A DNA stretch of 64,000 nt from Ectothiorhodospira shaposhnikovii (lineage in GTDB: Bacteria; Pseudomonadota; Gammaproteobacteria; Ectothiorhodospirales; Ectothiorhodospiraceae), in the NCBI RefSeq assembly GCF_022227765.1, contig NZ_JAJMLZ010000002.1, positions 310,001 to 374,000 on the forward strand, written 5' to 3'. Below, piece after piece: positions 31,263 to 42,171 of this stretch; the stretch's first letter is position 1, and each line of letters starts with the position of its first letter. The notes beneath the pieces were generated by a model. The model searched no databases, was not told where the DNA came from, and saw nothing but the letters and a program-made list of their open reading frames with translations. The translations under genes and the position numbers were made by a program.

Positions 31263-34200
31263 TCTGAGACCTCTGCTTGATCACGGCACGGATGGGATCG
31301 TCCATCGCGATCTTTCCGAGAGACTCCCAAGGGAGCATGTGGGAAAAGGACGCAGACTGTGATACAGGGAGCAGGCCGAGTCGGAGGAGCACTACAAGCT
31401 GATCCTTCCTACGATCTGTATCGATTGGCTCGGCCGCAAGAGCTTTATCGATGCAGAATCCTTTGAGCATCTCTGCGTCACTCAGAACCGACTGGATGCT
31501 TGGGCCATCAAAGTCTCCATCCTGAATGGCGCAGATTCGCACCAGCAGATCCAATTCTTGGTCGGTCAAACCAAGCGAAGACGCACCGCTCAGTTGCTGC
31601 CAGGCAGACCGGTACATTTCATCCTTGTAATCCAAAATCTGTTGCAGGCTGTCATTGGAAATAGAGCACTCATCAATAAGCCTGGAATCGAGGGACTTAC
31701 AGAGGACTGGAATTCCACCGGTCAGACCATAAAGTTGCTCCCTTAGGCTGGCGTCGTCGAACAGGATACCTCTGTCCCTGGCGAGGCGTCGCTCGAACAA
31801 TCCGCGACTAAGGCGCCCGAGAAATGGGATGTAGTCTGAGTCTGTAGGCGACCGAATAATGCTAGGCCCCCCAATGAAAATTCGGAAGCCATCAGGATTC
31901 TCGCGATGTTCCTTGATGTTTTCGAAGGATGCATTCTCTGTGATGTGGTCGCCGATGAGGTCGATGCCCTCACAGGACTTGATTCCACAGGAACCGTCGA
32001 TTCCGCTGTAGAGTTCTGGCCATTGCGAGGCGATAATCGATCGCTGACAGATGCCATCTAGCCCATTATTGGCAAGATCCACGATGTCTCTCAGTGATTG
32101 GCCATCGAGAGAGCGCGGAAGTGGGCCTCTGGTTTCAGCCGATTTACCAAGGGCAGCGATCTGACGTTGGATGTCTCTTTCGATGGTGGTGGACCACAAG
32201 CTGGGCAGGTGATGAGGGAATTTCAGTGCGTACCCGCTTGCGAGGGAGTTGGAGTCCTTCACTGGGATGATCAGATTGCGTTCAACAAACGCGGTAAGTA
32301 GTCGATCAATCCGACCTCTTGGATCCTCAGATCCAAGCCAGGAAAGATCTTCGCCCCCAATTGACTGCAGGCGGTCAATGACATCACTGACGGCATCGTA
32401 GATCGGCTCAAAGGCGGGCATCTCATGGAAAGCATGGATCATAGCCAAAAAGACGGCGCGCGCTGCAAGGTCATCCTGGAAATTATTCAGTGTAACATTA
32501 CGAATCTCGGACTGGACGTCGATTGAATGGAAAATAGCGTCTGCCAGCTCGGTCGAGATCCGCGGCCTTGAGCCTGGCTTTCTGGCTATCCTCTTGTCCA
32601 GAGACTCAATCAGCGATCGACCAAAGGCATGGATGATTGCTGGCTGGTATCCGCACAAAAAGGCGACCGAATCGGCAATTTCACTGGCATCGATACCAAT
32701 CTTGGCCAAGGGTTCGGCCACGAGCTCCCTGCCATCGGATTCGTCGAGTGGACTGAGGCGAAGAATTCGCCCCCAGTTGATCCAGGGTCCATCGCTCGTG
32801 TTGGTTGTCACGTAGCCCGCAACCAGGAAGCGCACGGAACGATGTGCGCGGGACATTGCCATTGAGAGCGTCTGATTCTGGTTGACTCCCTTGTGGTATA
32901 TGCTTTCAAGCTGCGCCCGGACAAACTCGTCGGCCTCGTCAAGTACAAAGAGTACATGTTGATCAGGTTTTTTCTCGCTGAACTTGGTGATAAGTGCGGT
33001 AAGTTTTTCAAATGGCCTCTGCTCAGCGGCATGACTGTCGAGGTTGATGCCATATCGCTCGGAAAATGCGCGGGCGATGTTTTCGAGGATCGTTGATTCG
33101 CTTTCAAGTCCGAGAATCTGAAGATAGACAACTCCAAGAGTTATCTCGGAGGACAACTTGTGGCCATCGTAGGTATCAGAGACGTATCGCAAAAGTGCTG
33201 ACTTGCCGAGTTTTCGTCCCGAAAATATTCGGCTGAAATCTTGAGTTTGAGCAATGTCGCGAGCTTGCTCTCTACGTCCCACGAACACTTCGGTGCGCAT
33301 TTTGGATCCGTCAACCATGCTGAATGGATGAAGAAGCCCGAAGCGAATCTGCTCAAAGACACATTCCATGAGACCTGCGAGGCGATTGTCGCAGTACATC
33401 AGCCGCCTAAAGTCGATGTCGTCGATTATGGCGCCGAAGAACGATTTTTCCTGCATCCAGCTGATAGTAGTTGCGCGAAGTTGAGCAGGTATTCGCGGGG
33501 CAATACAAACGGTAATGGAGCGGGCGCCAGTCGCTTGTGACTTTAAGTACTGAGAGACATCCCGGGAAAAGGTCTCGCTGCAATACTGGTGTGTACAGCT
33601 CACTAGCACGATGTTATCAAAGTCGTGAAGTTCTGGCAGATGGCACGCTCGGTCTTGGCTGAACCTGTTAAGGAGTTCCAATAGCTTTTTAGCAGCGAGC
33701 GTCGCCTTGGTTTTCGTGCTCTTCAACTCTGCCGCCTGTTCGCTGAAGTCTCTCCTGAGTAGATCGACGATGATCGTATGTGCTTGCTTCCCAGATGGCT
33801 TGCCTTGATTCCATCCCCGCCAATCATCAACAATTGATTGATCGCCAGAGGTGTCAGGCGGCGCCACGGGCGTGTCGCCATTCCATTCGCGCTCAGCCTC
33901 ATCTCGCCACATGGTAGATCGATAGCGAGCCTTGATCTGGTTGCTGGTGCCTGTCTGGCTGATCGCAATTGCATCAACATAGCGCTTATCTGCCAGCGCG
34001 ACCTCCGCAGCCTTGCGCTCGCTGACGGATTCGATGCGTGCTATGCAATCGCGGATACGTTCCACTTGAAGTGAAATGCGACCCTGCGCCCATATCTTGG
34101 TTACAGAGCACCAAGCATCAACCAGTGATGGCTCCGGGAACCTCGGGCAGGTGTCTGTATCGGGAAAGAGGCCCGTCTCGAATCCAGTGATGATCTGTTC

Positions 34201-36669
34201 ACAATCACTGAGAGGCTGTTCATGCTCAGAATCAGCAAGACCGCGTAGCGCCTGAATCTCGTGCTTGAGCTGAACACATGCCTCGCGTGACTTGAAGATC
34301 GCCGCATTGGTCTGGAGCTGGAGTTCCTGGATCTCAGTGCCAACCTGACTCATGCCACGGATGAGGCGACTAGCTAGCGCATGCATGCGAGCATGTCGGG
34401 CCAGATTGGTAACAACATTGCCAATCAAATGCTGTTGGTCGACGGTGAAATCCTCGACGCCATCATCAAGGCCCTTTATGAGAAGGCTGCTAGCTACCCA
34501 CTGAGGTTGAATCATGTCTGCAGTGAGGTCTGGAAGGCTGCGAGCCGAGCTGTCTTCAATAAAATACTCAGCGGCTCCCGGAGTCATTCCACCGAGTATA
34601 TGGGGAAGAGAGCAGACGACGGGCGCATTAATGGTGAGGGACGGAGGTGTGTAATTAAAGCCCTTGTAGACAAGTGAGGCAACCAGATTGCGTAGCGTGC
34701 ACTCGAGCGGATCAGAAATATCCTCATCGCGCATGGCAAGCCACGCGTCATGATCAACATCAATTTCCTCCTCCTCCTTGGTGCTCCTTTCAAATGCAAT
34801 GGCATGATCCCACAGGGCGTCGTATTGTTTCAGCAGGAGAGCAGATCGCTTGTCCATCTTGCCACGGGATTGGTACTTTGCCTGCATCTTGTCGAAGGTC
34901 TTCTTGCCGTCACTGGCAATCTTCTTCGAGCGCACGAGGGATCCATCGTCAAATGTGTACTCTGAGATCAGGCGTTGAACCGCAGCACTTAACCCCTCGA
35001 AAGAGGTCCTCCAGGTAGTCATCCAAGTTTCCCATGCCTCTCGGCAATGGGTTTGGTGTACAACAGCACCAATGGAGCGGTTCTCGTTAAGAGCCTTTTT
35101 CCATTGAGTAAGTTCGGCCTGGAGTCGGTCAACCCGTTTCTCGATGCGTTCCTTGGGAGCTTGCTGGAGCTTCTGCGATACGGTGGTCAGAGCAGACGAA
35201 CCAGCACGGGATATCTTAAGAAGTTCACAAAGGGAGGATCGGAGTGCTTGCGACTTGAATTTGGCAGCACCGACGAACTCATCAGGGTCGATCTTTGGCG
35301 GACAAGAACCATGCAAGGCCAGTGCGGTGCAGCAGATCTTGCACCCATCATGGTAAGCCAACGCATTGTCATCCAGGTCTGAGCGCCCAGTAATGAGATG
35401 CTCAATGGCTCCGCTTGGGGTGGGCAGCTTTATGCCAGAATCCTCGGCAGCACGGCAGTAGATGTAGGACCGCCAGAGATCGCCCGCTTCCAGTGATGTA
35501 CGGAACTGTTCTTCAAACGAGGTTTGCCATTTCTCTGAAGACCAGGGAGCCAACTCAACCTCGCCTGATGGTGAGATCCAGTGGCGCTTTGAGAATTCAG
35601 CCCAGGACTGGTAGTGCGTAGAAGTTGCTTTGGATGGAGGTGGCTCGGGAGTTGCTCGGGAATGGGTCGGGTCGCAAATCTTCTCATTCGATTCGCCGGA
35701 TTGGATGATCTTTTCTTTCGTCTCTGGCAAATCATTTTTCTGTGGGCTCTGTGCCGCTCTGACTTGGTCGGATTCGACAAGAGACTCTTCCTCATCATGG
35801 AGTTCGATCGGCGGCTCCGCTATTTCGGGTATCTCTGGCACCTCATAGACAGCCTCGATTGCATGATCTTCCTCGGCCGCATCGATTTCGTCCGTCGACG
35901 GATTGTTGTCACCTTCTTGTTTATCATCCGAGTTGTCATTCGCGATGGCCTTGGTCTCTCGCATGCCACCAACGTCACGGACAGCATGCTCAATATCGTC
36001 GATTTTGGCCTCCAGTTGCGCGAAAAGTGGTTTCTGCTCCTTGCGAGAGGCGGCACGATGTTTCGTGTCAAGTTCGACGGCTTGGTCGATGCAGTCAATG
36101 ATATGCTGGGTCTGCTCTATGACTGTCTTCAATGCATGAGGATGGAAGTCAGTGGTCCGCCATTCCAGGCAATCATAGAGGCAATCAACCTCAAGAGATT
36201 CGGCTCGTGGAATAGAGTTTTCCTGCAGCTGCTCTAGGACTTCTTCGAGTTGAAGCTTCACTTGGTTGGCGGCCTTCGATTCGCGTAAGTTGGCTGCCTT
36301 CTTCTTCAGTTCCCCCAGTAATTTCTCTAATTGCTCTTGGTCCCAAGCCTCGCTTTCAGTAGGTACATTTCGGTCGATGTATTCAAAAACCTGAGACCAA
36401 TCAGAGTGGAGTCCCTGTTTCGGATTGGACGCTGGACCTGATGTGCCGGCATTTGAATCTGATGCAACTTCTGGCGGGCTCGCCTTCTGTATCGTGTGCT
36501 CCTTAGGCGAGGAGTAGCCTCCTATGAGCCCAGTGCCAAGAGGTGCGGACCTAGCTGGAAATATACCATCTTGAACAACCGACTGGATTAAATGCGCCAT
36601 GCTTGCCTTCTTCATGCCCGCTTCTAATAGTTCCTTCTCGATATCGCTGCGGCTGTCGTCGTTGCTCAT
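31252..36669 (-). CDS. Giant STAND/AAA-type ATPase, putative defence sensor
   Basis: A 1805-aa protein starting at the ATG at 36669, with GGAAGG upstream; the frame stays open into the IS element, but those codons belong to insertion-sequence DNA. Residues ~90-420 are charged and coiled-coil-prone (ELKKKAANLRESKAANQVKL). The ATPase core begins at FVGRREQARDIAQ (~1126). It has a Walker A SGRKLGKSALLRYV (~1150, first Gly replaced by Ser) and Walker B HVLFVLDEADEF (~1240), then a sensor-like RFLVAGYVTTNTSDGP and winged-helix-like segments. The last ~500 residues are helical. The layout resembles STAND NTPases that trigger effectors on sensing a signal. Composition differs from the core. It overlaps the HEPN-motif gene. 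Confidence 0.75.
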   Translation of the reverse strand: MSNDDSRSDIEKELLEAGMKKASMAHLIQSVVQDGIFPARSAPLGTGLIGGYSSPKEHTIQKASPPEVASDSNAGTSGPASNPKQGLHSDWSQVFEYIDRNVPTESEAWDQEQLEKLLGELKKKAANLRESKAANQVKLQLEEVLEQLQENSIPRAESLEVDCLYDCLEWRTTDFHPHALKTVIEQTQHIIDCIDQAVELDTKHRAASRKEQKPLFAQLEAKIDDIEHAVRDVGGMRETKAIANDNSDDKQEGDNNPSTDEIDAAEEDHAIEAVYEVPEIPEIAEPPIELHDEEESLVESDQVRAAQSPQKNDLPETKEKIIQSGESNEKICDPTHSRATPEPPPSKATSTHYQSWAEFSKRHWISPSGEVELAPWSSEKWQTSFEEQFRTSLEAGDLWRSYIYCRAAEDSGIKLPTPSGAIEHLITGRSDLDDNALAYHDGCKICCTALALHGSCPPKIDPDEFVGAAKFKSQALRSSLCELLKISRAGSSALTTVSQKLQQAPKERIEKRVDRLQAELTQWKKALNENRSIGAVVHQTHCREAWETWMTTWRTSFEGLSAAVQRLISEYTFDDGSLVRSKKIASDGKKTFDKMQAKYQSRGKMDKRSALLLKQYDALWDHAIAFERSTKEEEEIDVDHDAWLAMRDEDISDPLECTLRNLVASLVYKGFNYTPPSLTINAPVVCSLPHILGGMTPGAAEYFIEDSSARSLPDLTADMIQPQWVASSLLIKGLDDGVEDFTVDQQHLIGNVVTNLARHARMHALASRLIRGMSQVGTEIQELQLQTNAAIFKSREACVQLKHEIQALRGLADSEHEQPLSDCEQIITGFETGLFPDTDTCPRFPEPSLVDAWCSVTKIWAQGRISLQVERIRDCIARIESVSERKAAEVALADKRYVDAIAISQTGTSNQIKARYRSTMWRDEAEREWNGDTPVAPPDTSGDQSIVDDWRGWNQGKPSGKQAHTIIVDLLRRDFSEQAAELKSTKTKATLAAKKLLELLNRFSQDRACHLPELHDFDNIVLVSCTHQYCSETFSRDVSQYLKSQATGARSITVCIAPRIPAQLRATTISWMQEKSFFGAIIDDIDFRRLMYCDNRLAGLMECVFEQIRFGLLHPFSMVDGSKMRTEVFVGRREQARDIAQTQDFSRIFSGRKLGKSALLRYVSDTYDGHKLSSEITLGVVYLQILGLESESTILENIARAFSERYGINLDSHAAEQRPFEKLTALITKFSEKKPDQHVLFVLDEADEFVRAQLESIYHKGVNQNQTLSMAMSRAHRSVRFLVAGYVTTNTSDGPWINWGRILRLSPLDESDGRELVAEPLAKIGIDASEIADSVAFLCGYQPAIIHAFGRSLIESLDKRIARKPGSRPRISTELADAIFHSIDVQSEIRNVTLNNFQDDLAARAVFLAMIHAFHEMPAFEPIYDAVSDVIDRLQSIGGEDLSWLGSEDPRGRIDRLLTAFVERNLIIPVKDSNSLASGYALKFPHHLPSLWSTTIERDIQRQIAALGKSAETRGPLPRSLDGQSLRDIVDLANNGLDGICQRSIIASQWPELYSGIDGSCGIKSCEGIDLIGDHITENASFENIKEHRENPDGFRIFIGGPSIIRSPTDSDYIPFLGRLSRGLFERRLARDRGILFDDASLREQLYGLTGGIPVLCKSLDSRLIDECSISNDSLQQILDYKDEMYRSAWQQLSGASSLGLTDQELDLLVRICAIQDGDFDGPSIQSVLSDAEMLKGFCIDKALAAEPIDTDRRKDQLVVLLRLGLLPVSQSASFSHMLPWESLGKIAMDDPIRAVIKQRSQSAD

Positions 36670-36693
36670 AGCCTGCCTTCCGTTTGTTCGATT

Positions 36694-38175
36694 GTAGCTG
36701 TTCACGCTGTCGCAGCCAGCCGGAGAAATTTGAAGGGGTTCTGTCCGCGTAGCTTGCTGGTTTCCCATACCGAGCGAATGATGCAGAAAGCCCGAGTGCC
36801 ACCCATGGCCCGGAAGCCGCCGATGACTTTCAGCTTCACCTTGATGGGGCGCACCATCCGCTCGGCGAGGTTGTTGGTGAAGGGGATTCGCCAATCAGTC
36901 AGGAAGCGCCAGATGGACTCGCGAAAGTCACGCAGCCTCACGAGCAGGTTGGTGGCGGGATGCTGCTTGATACGGCGCCGGCTGCCATCATCAGGCACTT
37001 TGACCGGCTTGGCCGCCAATCCCTCGGCCACCTGCTCGTCGTAGGCCTTGAGAAAGGCCGCGACCTGGTCGCTTGGCAAGCGGGTCAGGCCTTTTGCCTT
37101 GGCCTGTGTCACGGCGTCGTTGGCCTGGATCAGCGACTCTCGGAGCCGTCGCGGCCAAAGATGGCCGGTGAGTTCATCGCTGTAGTTCAATTCTCGAAGA
37201 TGATGGGCATTGCACAGAACATGCGCGCAGTCCTTGTAGCGCCAGTAGGGAGCCCAGTGATCATGCACCGCCACCCCTTTAAAATGGGGAAGGATACCGG
37301 CCTCATTCATGGCCTCATGCCCCCGCTTGGTGTGGGCCGTGTAGTACACCGCATCGGTCGTAGCCGCGACGTGGAGCCAGTGCAGCCGACCCTGCACCCG
37401 CAACCCACTCTCATCGAAATGGGCCACGGCGGCCCGACGAATCTGCTCACCGGCCGCCTGATAGGTCGCCTCCAGTCCATCGGCCATCCCCAGAATCCAG
37501 TTCTGCAACGTCCCTGCGGACGGCGCCACGCCATACTGGTCTCCCAGAATCTGACGGGTACGCTGCAAGGCGACAAAATGCCCCTGGTTCAGGCCAATCG
37601 CATAGGCCTTCAGGCGCGGACCATAGCTCACGTTGGGCGTTACCCCCGCCGGAAACTCACCCAGATGACGGCGGCCACAGCCGCACACCACCTGCATCCG
37701 GCGGAATTCGGTACAAATGGACCGGAGTTCGGGAATTTCAATCTGCTGGCGACGTTCCTTCATCGTGGCCGGCAAGACTCCCAGTTCGCAACCACACGCG
37801 CAGCGACCCCGGGGCAGCAGCTCCTCCACCGCATCGGGGTTATCCACCATCTGCCGGGTAGCGCCTTTGTGGCCTTTTTGGCCGCCATTGGCTCTTTGGC
37901 CCTTTTGCCGCAGCTGCGCCGGACCTTTGCGCAGGCCATCCGAGGATGGCGGCTTGCTGGAGTTGCGGTGTTCTTCTCGACCTTCGCCTCCAGGGCCGTC
38001 AATCGGGCACTAAGCATCTCCAAGGCATCGAACAACTGCACGATCAGCGCATCCTTCTGCGCATGGGTCATGCCGTCGAGTTCTGCTTGCGTGGGGCGTT
38101 TGAACTTCATGCAGGACAAGATAGCCTATCGAAGGAGAAATGGGCAGACTGCGGGCGGGGAGCCTGAACAGCTAC
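36694..38175 (-). mobile_element. IS66-family (ISBst12-like) insertion sequence
   Basis: About 1.48 kb, bounded by inverted 11-mers: GTAGCTGTTCA at 36694-36704 and TGAACAGCTAC at 38165-38175. It encodes one TnpC-type transposase and no TnpA/TnpB, as in the ISBst12 subgroup. The 8-bp flanks (GTTCGATT and CTGAACCG) do not match, so no target duplication survives or my boundaries are slightly off. The left end lies 25 bases before the ATPase start codon. Confidence 0.75.
36702..38119 (-). pseudogene. IS66 transposase TnpC, frameshifted
   Basis: The N-terminal 50-odd codons from 38119 (MSCMKFKRPTQAELDGMTHA) give the DUF6444-type helical start. Near 37965-37970 the frame is lost: reading on in the other frame restores NSSKPPSSDGLRKGPAQLRQ and the rest of TnpC (from ~37960), including the zinc motif RCACGCELG, catalytic-core segments AHFDESGLRVQG and VAVHDHWAPYW, and PFTNNLAERMVRPIKVKLKV. 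One base appears to be missing. The 3' portion alone spans 36702-37850. Transposition is probably lost. Confidence 0.85.
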
Positions 38176-38584
38176 CTGAACCGTGACCTGAAAGCGGGCT
38201 TTCACAAAGGTCCGCCAGCACATCCTTGTTTGAAACAAGGATCAATTGAAACAGAAAGCACTGTCCCATCTTCGCAAACTGCAAAAACTGCCCAAGCGGG
38301 TTGCGAGCTATTTTCAAGCAAAAACAATTCAGCACGCAGCAGCGTAGCTATTTGGCTGCCGGGTTAATAACTGCTTGGTCGACCATAATGACACCCCTGT
38401 TGAGTAGGGCTATCATCAGGACACCGCAGATTTCCCAACATTATGAGAAATCCTGCCTTCCGACGCAGACAAACTAGGGTTAAACGGTGCATCACCCCGC
38501 CCACAGAGGGAATGGGGCCATTCGAAGCCCATGGGGCAATGTTGTACACTCATCCCCCTGCCAACACACCCACCGGGTCTGACC
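38176..38584. other. Right flank of island 1 and upstream region of ispH
   Basis: 409 bases with no convincing gene. A perfect 9-bp inverted repeat (ATCCTTGTT/AACAAGGAT, 3-base loop) lies at 38222-38242. Composition returns to core-like values toward ispH. Because the island separates ispH from its usual operon, a promoter is expected here. TGTTGTACACT at 38540-38550 is a possible extended -10, but no good -35 accompanies it. Confidence 0.35.
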
Positions 38585-39529
38585 ATGCATATCCTCCTCG
38601 CCAATCCCCGCGGATTCTGCGCCGGCGTCGACCGGGCCATCGAGATCGTCGAACGGGCCCTGGATCTGTTCGGCACCCCCATCTACGTTCGTCACGAAGT
38701 GGTCCACAACCGCTACGTGGTCAATGAACTGCGGGAAAAGGGCGCCATCTTCGTCGAGGAACTGGATCAGGTCCCGGATGGGGCCACGGTCATCTTCAGC
38801 GCCCACGGCGTACCCCGCACCGTGCGCGACGAGGCCCGTCGCCGGGGCCTGCGGGTCTTCGACGCCACCTGTCCGCTGGTGACCAAGGTCCACATGCAGG
38901 TGGCCCGTCATGCCGCCCGGGGCGAGGAAGTGGTCCTTATCGGCCATGCCGGTCATCCCGAGGTGGACGGCACCCTGGGCCAGTATGACCGCAGCCAGGG
39001 CGGCGAGATCTATCTGGTGGAAAACGTCGAGGCCGCCTCCCGGCTGGACGTGAAACACCCCGAAACCCTGGCCTACGTGACCCAGACCACCCTCTCCATG
39101 GACGACACCCAGGGCATCGTGGACGCCCTGCGGGCGCGCTTTCCCCACATCCAGGGCCAGCGCCGGGACGACATCTGCTACGCCACCCAGAACCGGCAGG
39201 ACGCCATCAAGGCCCTGGCCGCCGAATGCGACCTGATCCTGGTGGTGGGTTCTCCCAACAGTTCCAACTCCAACCGGCTGCGGGAGATCGCCGAAAAGCT
39301 GGGGGTGGAGGCCTACCTGATCGACGGCGCCGAGGACATCCAGCCCCAGTGGCTGGAAGGCCGTCGGCGGATCGGCGTCAGTGCCGGCGCCTCCGCGCCG
39401 GAGCTGCTGGTGCAGCAGGTGCTGGATCACCTGCGGCCCCTGGGGGTGGAGACCATCGTGGAACACGAGGGACGCCCGGAAAAGGTGACCTTCTCCCTGC
39501 CCAGGGAACTGCGTCTCAAGGAGGGCTGA
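38585..39529 (+). CDS. ispH: 4-hydroxy-3-methylbut-2-enyl diphosphate reductase
   Basis: A 314-aa protein from [20 protein letters not shown], the conserved LytB/IspH start; an in-frame ATG 54 bases upstream adds non-homologous residues. The iron-sulfur cysteines are in [14 protein letters not shown] and [11 protein letters not shown] (cluster 4Fe-4S), followed by [10 protein letters not shown]. IspH catalyses the last step of the MEP pathway, making IPP and DMAPP. It is essential, and here it is cut off from lspA-fkpB by island 1, so it needs its own promoter. Confidence 0.97.
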   Translation: MHILLANPRGFCAGVDRAIEIVERALDLFGTPIYVRHEVVHNRYVVNELREKGAIFVEELDQVPDGATVIFSAHGVPRTVRDEARRRGLRVFDATCPLVTKVHMQVARHAARGEEVVLIGHAGHPEVDGTLGQYDRSQGGEIYLVENVEAASRLDVKHPETLAYVTQTTLSMDDTQGIVDALRARFPHIQGQRRDDICYATQNRQDAIKALAAECDLILVVGSPNSSNSNRLREIAEKLGVEAYLIDGAEDIQPQWLEGRRRIGVSAGASAPELLVQQVLDHLRPLGVETIVEHEGRPEKVTFSLPRELRLKEG

Positions 39530-39565
39530 GGGCAGGTTACCGCCGATGCCCGGCCCGGCACCATG

Positions 39566-39593
39566 AAAAAAAGCGGGCGCCGATGGCGCCCGC
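39566..39593 (-). terminator. Terminator of the torF-glnK-amtB operon
   Basis: On the minus strand GCGGGCGCC pairs with GGCGCCCGC across a 3-base loop and is followed by seven T residues. It lies 32 bases after the amtB stop codon and faces the end of ispH. Confidence 0.85.
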
Positions 39594-39624
39594 GATCACT
39601 ACACTGCCTGCAGGGATGGGACGG

Positions 39625-40878
39625 TTACTTGCGTCCGGCGGTGAACTCCGGATAGGCCTCCAGACCGCACTCGGCGATGTCCACGCCCTTCAGTTCGTCT
39701 TCCTCGCTCACCCGGATACCCATGGTGTACTTGAGGATCAACCAGAAGAGGATACTCATGGTGAAGACGAAGGCGAAGATGGACAGGATGCCCACCAACT
39801 GGGCCACGAAGCTGGCGTCCGGGTTGGACAGCAGCACCGCGAACACACCCCAGATACCCGCCGTACCGTGGGCGGAGATGGCGCCGGCCGGATCGTCGAT
39901 CTTGATCTTGTCCAGCAGGACGATGGAGAACACCACCAGCACGCCACCGATGAAGCCGATGGTGGTGGCCAGCAACGGATGGGGCATCAGCGGTTCCGCC
40001 GTGATGGCCACCAGGCCGGCCAGGGCGCCGTTCAGACCCATGGTGAGGTCGGTCTTGCCGAACAGCAGACGGGAGGTGATCAGGGCCGCCACCACGCCGC
40101 CGGCGGCGGACAGGTTGGTGTTGGTAAAGACGCGAGCCACGGCGTTGGCGGATTCCACGTCGGACACCTTCAGCTCCGAGCCGCCGTTGAAACCGAACCA
40201 GCCCAGCCAGAGGATGAAGATACCCAGGGTGGCCAGGGGCATGTTGGCACCCGGCAGGGCGTTGATCTGCCCCTTGGGACCGTACTTGCCCTTACGAGCG
40301 CCAAGGAGCAGCACACCGGCCAGGGCCGCCACCGCACCGGTCATGTGCACGATGCCGGAACCGGCGTAGTCCAGGTAACCCAGTTCGTCCAGGAAGCCGC
40401 CGCCCCAGCTCCAGAAACCCTGGAAGGGATAGATGAAGCCGGTGAGGATCACGGCGAAGATGAGGAACGCCCAGAGCTTCATGCGCTCTGCCACGGCACC
40501 GGAGACGATGGACATGGCGGTGGCAACGAAGACCACCTGGAAGAAGAAGTCCGACAGATTGGAGTAGTAGATTTCCCCGTCGCTCAGCAGCACCTCTTCG
40601 ACGGAGTTGTCCACGCTGCTCAGGATCGGCATGAAGCTCGGGATGAGGGAATTGAAGCCGTCTCCGTACATGATGTTGTAGCCGATCAGCATGTACATGA
40701 TACAGGCGATGGAATACAGCGCGATGTTCTTGGTGAGAATCTCCACGGTGCTCTTGGAGCGGACCAGACCCGCCTCCAGCATCGTGAACCCTGCGGCCAT
40801 CCACATGACCAGTGCGCCGGATACGAGGAAATAGAACGTATCCAGGGCGTATGCGATTTCTATGACTTGGCTTTCCAC
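39625..40878 (-). CDS. amtB: Ammonium transporter
   Basis: A 417-aa protein with 11 hydrophobic helices and Amt signatures, LVMWMAAGFTMLEAGLVRSK near residue 22 and YAGSGIVHMTGAVAALAGVL near 170, which holds a pore histidine. It conducts ammonium across the inner membrane and is blocked by the PII protein. It lies 36 bases downstream of glnK, the universal glnK-amtB pair, with expression expected under nitrogen limitation via the sigma-54 promoter upstream of torF. Confidence 0.96.
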   Translation of the reverse strand: MESQVIEIAYALDTFYFLVSGALVMWMAAGFTMLEAGLVRSKSTVEILTKNIALYSIACIMYMLIGYNIMYGDGFNSLIPSFMPILSSVDNSVEEVLLSDGEIYYSNLSDFFFQVVFVATAMSIVSGAVAERMKLWAFLIFAVILTGFIYPFQGFWSWGGGFLDELGYLDYAGSGIVHMTGAVAALAGVLLLGARKGKYGPKGQINALPGANMPLATLGIFILWLGWFGFNGGSELKVSDVESANAVARVFTNTNLSAAGGVVAALITSRLLFGKTDLTMGLNGALAGLVAITAEPLMPHPLLATTIGFIGGVLVVFSIVLLDKIKIDDPAGAISAHGTAGIWGVFAVLLSNPDASFVAQLVGILSIFAFVFTMSILFWLILKYTMGIRVSEEDELKGVDIAECGLEAYPEFTAGRK

Positions 40879-40914
40879 GGTATGTCCCCCGCCGACGTTG
40901 ATCGGCTTATGGTT

Positions 40915-42017
<1,103 letters not shown>

Positions 42018-42075
42018 GTGTCGATCTCCTGAGCAAGGGTTTTGCTGTGGTTGAAAAACTGCTTCAACGGAGCAT

Positions 42076-42093
42076 AAGCAGGGAGCATGCCAG
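42076..42093 (-). promoter_or_regulatory. Sigma-54 (RpoN) promoter of torF-glnK-amtB
   Basis: On the minus strand CTGGCATG-CTCC-CTGCT matches the -24/-12 consensus YTGGCAYR-N4-TTGCW with one mismatch, keeping the invariant GG and GC. It lies ~60 bases upstream of the torF start, giving a predicted transcription start near 42065. Confidence 0.75.
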
Positions 42094-42171
42094 TTTTTTT
42101 TATCAGCCATTTCAATGGATTGGCCACATACCGCAGAAAACAGTCCCGGCAGGCGCGCCGTTTTGGGCAAA

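Larger units (their letters stand above)
29640..38500. mobile_element. Genomic island 1 splitting the fkpB-ispH operon
   Basis: Approximate limits. The lspA-fkpB-ispH order is interrupted by about 8.9 kb of lower-GC DNA carrying two long unknown genes on the minus strand and an IS66-family element. No integrase is present and no target-site repeat was found, so the entry mechanism is unclear. The island call rests on the broken operon, composition and content. Confidence 0.65.

Noticed and set aside
36670-36894. 75-codon N-terminal extension of the giant ATPase
   Set aside because: These codons lie inside the IS66 transposase gene on the same strand in another frame; a good ribosome-binding site precedes the ATG at 36669.
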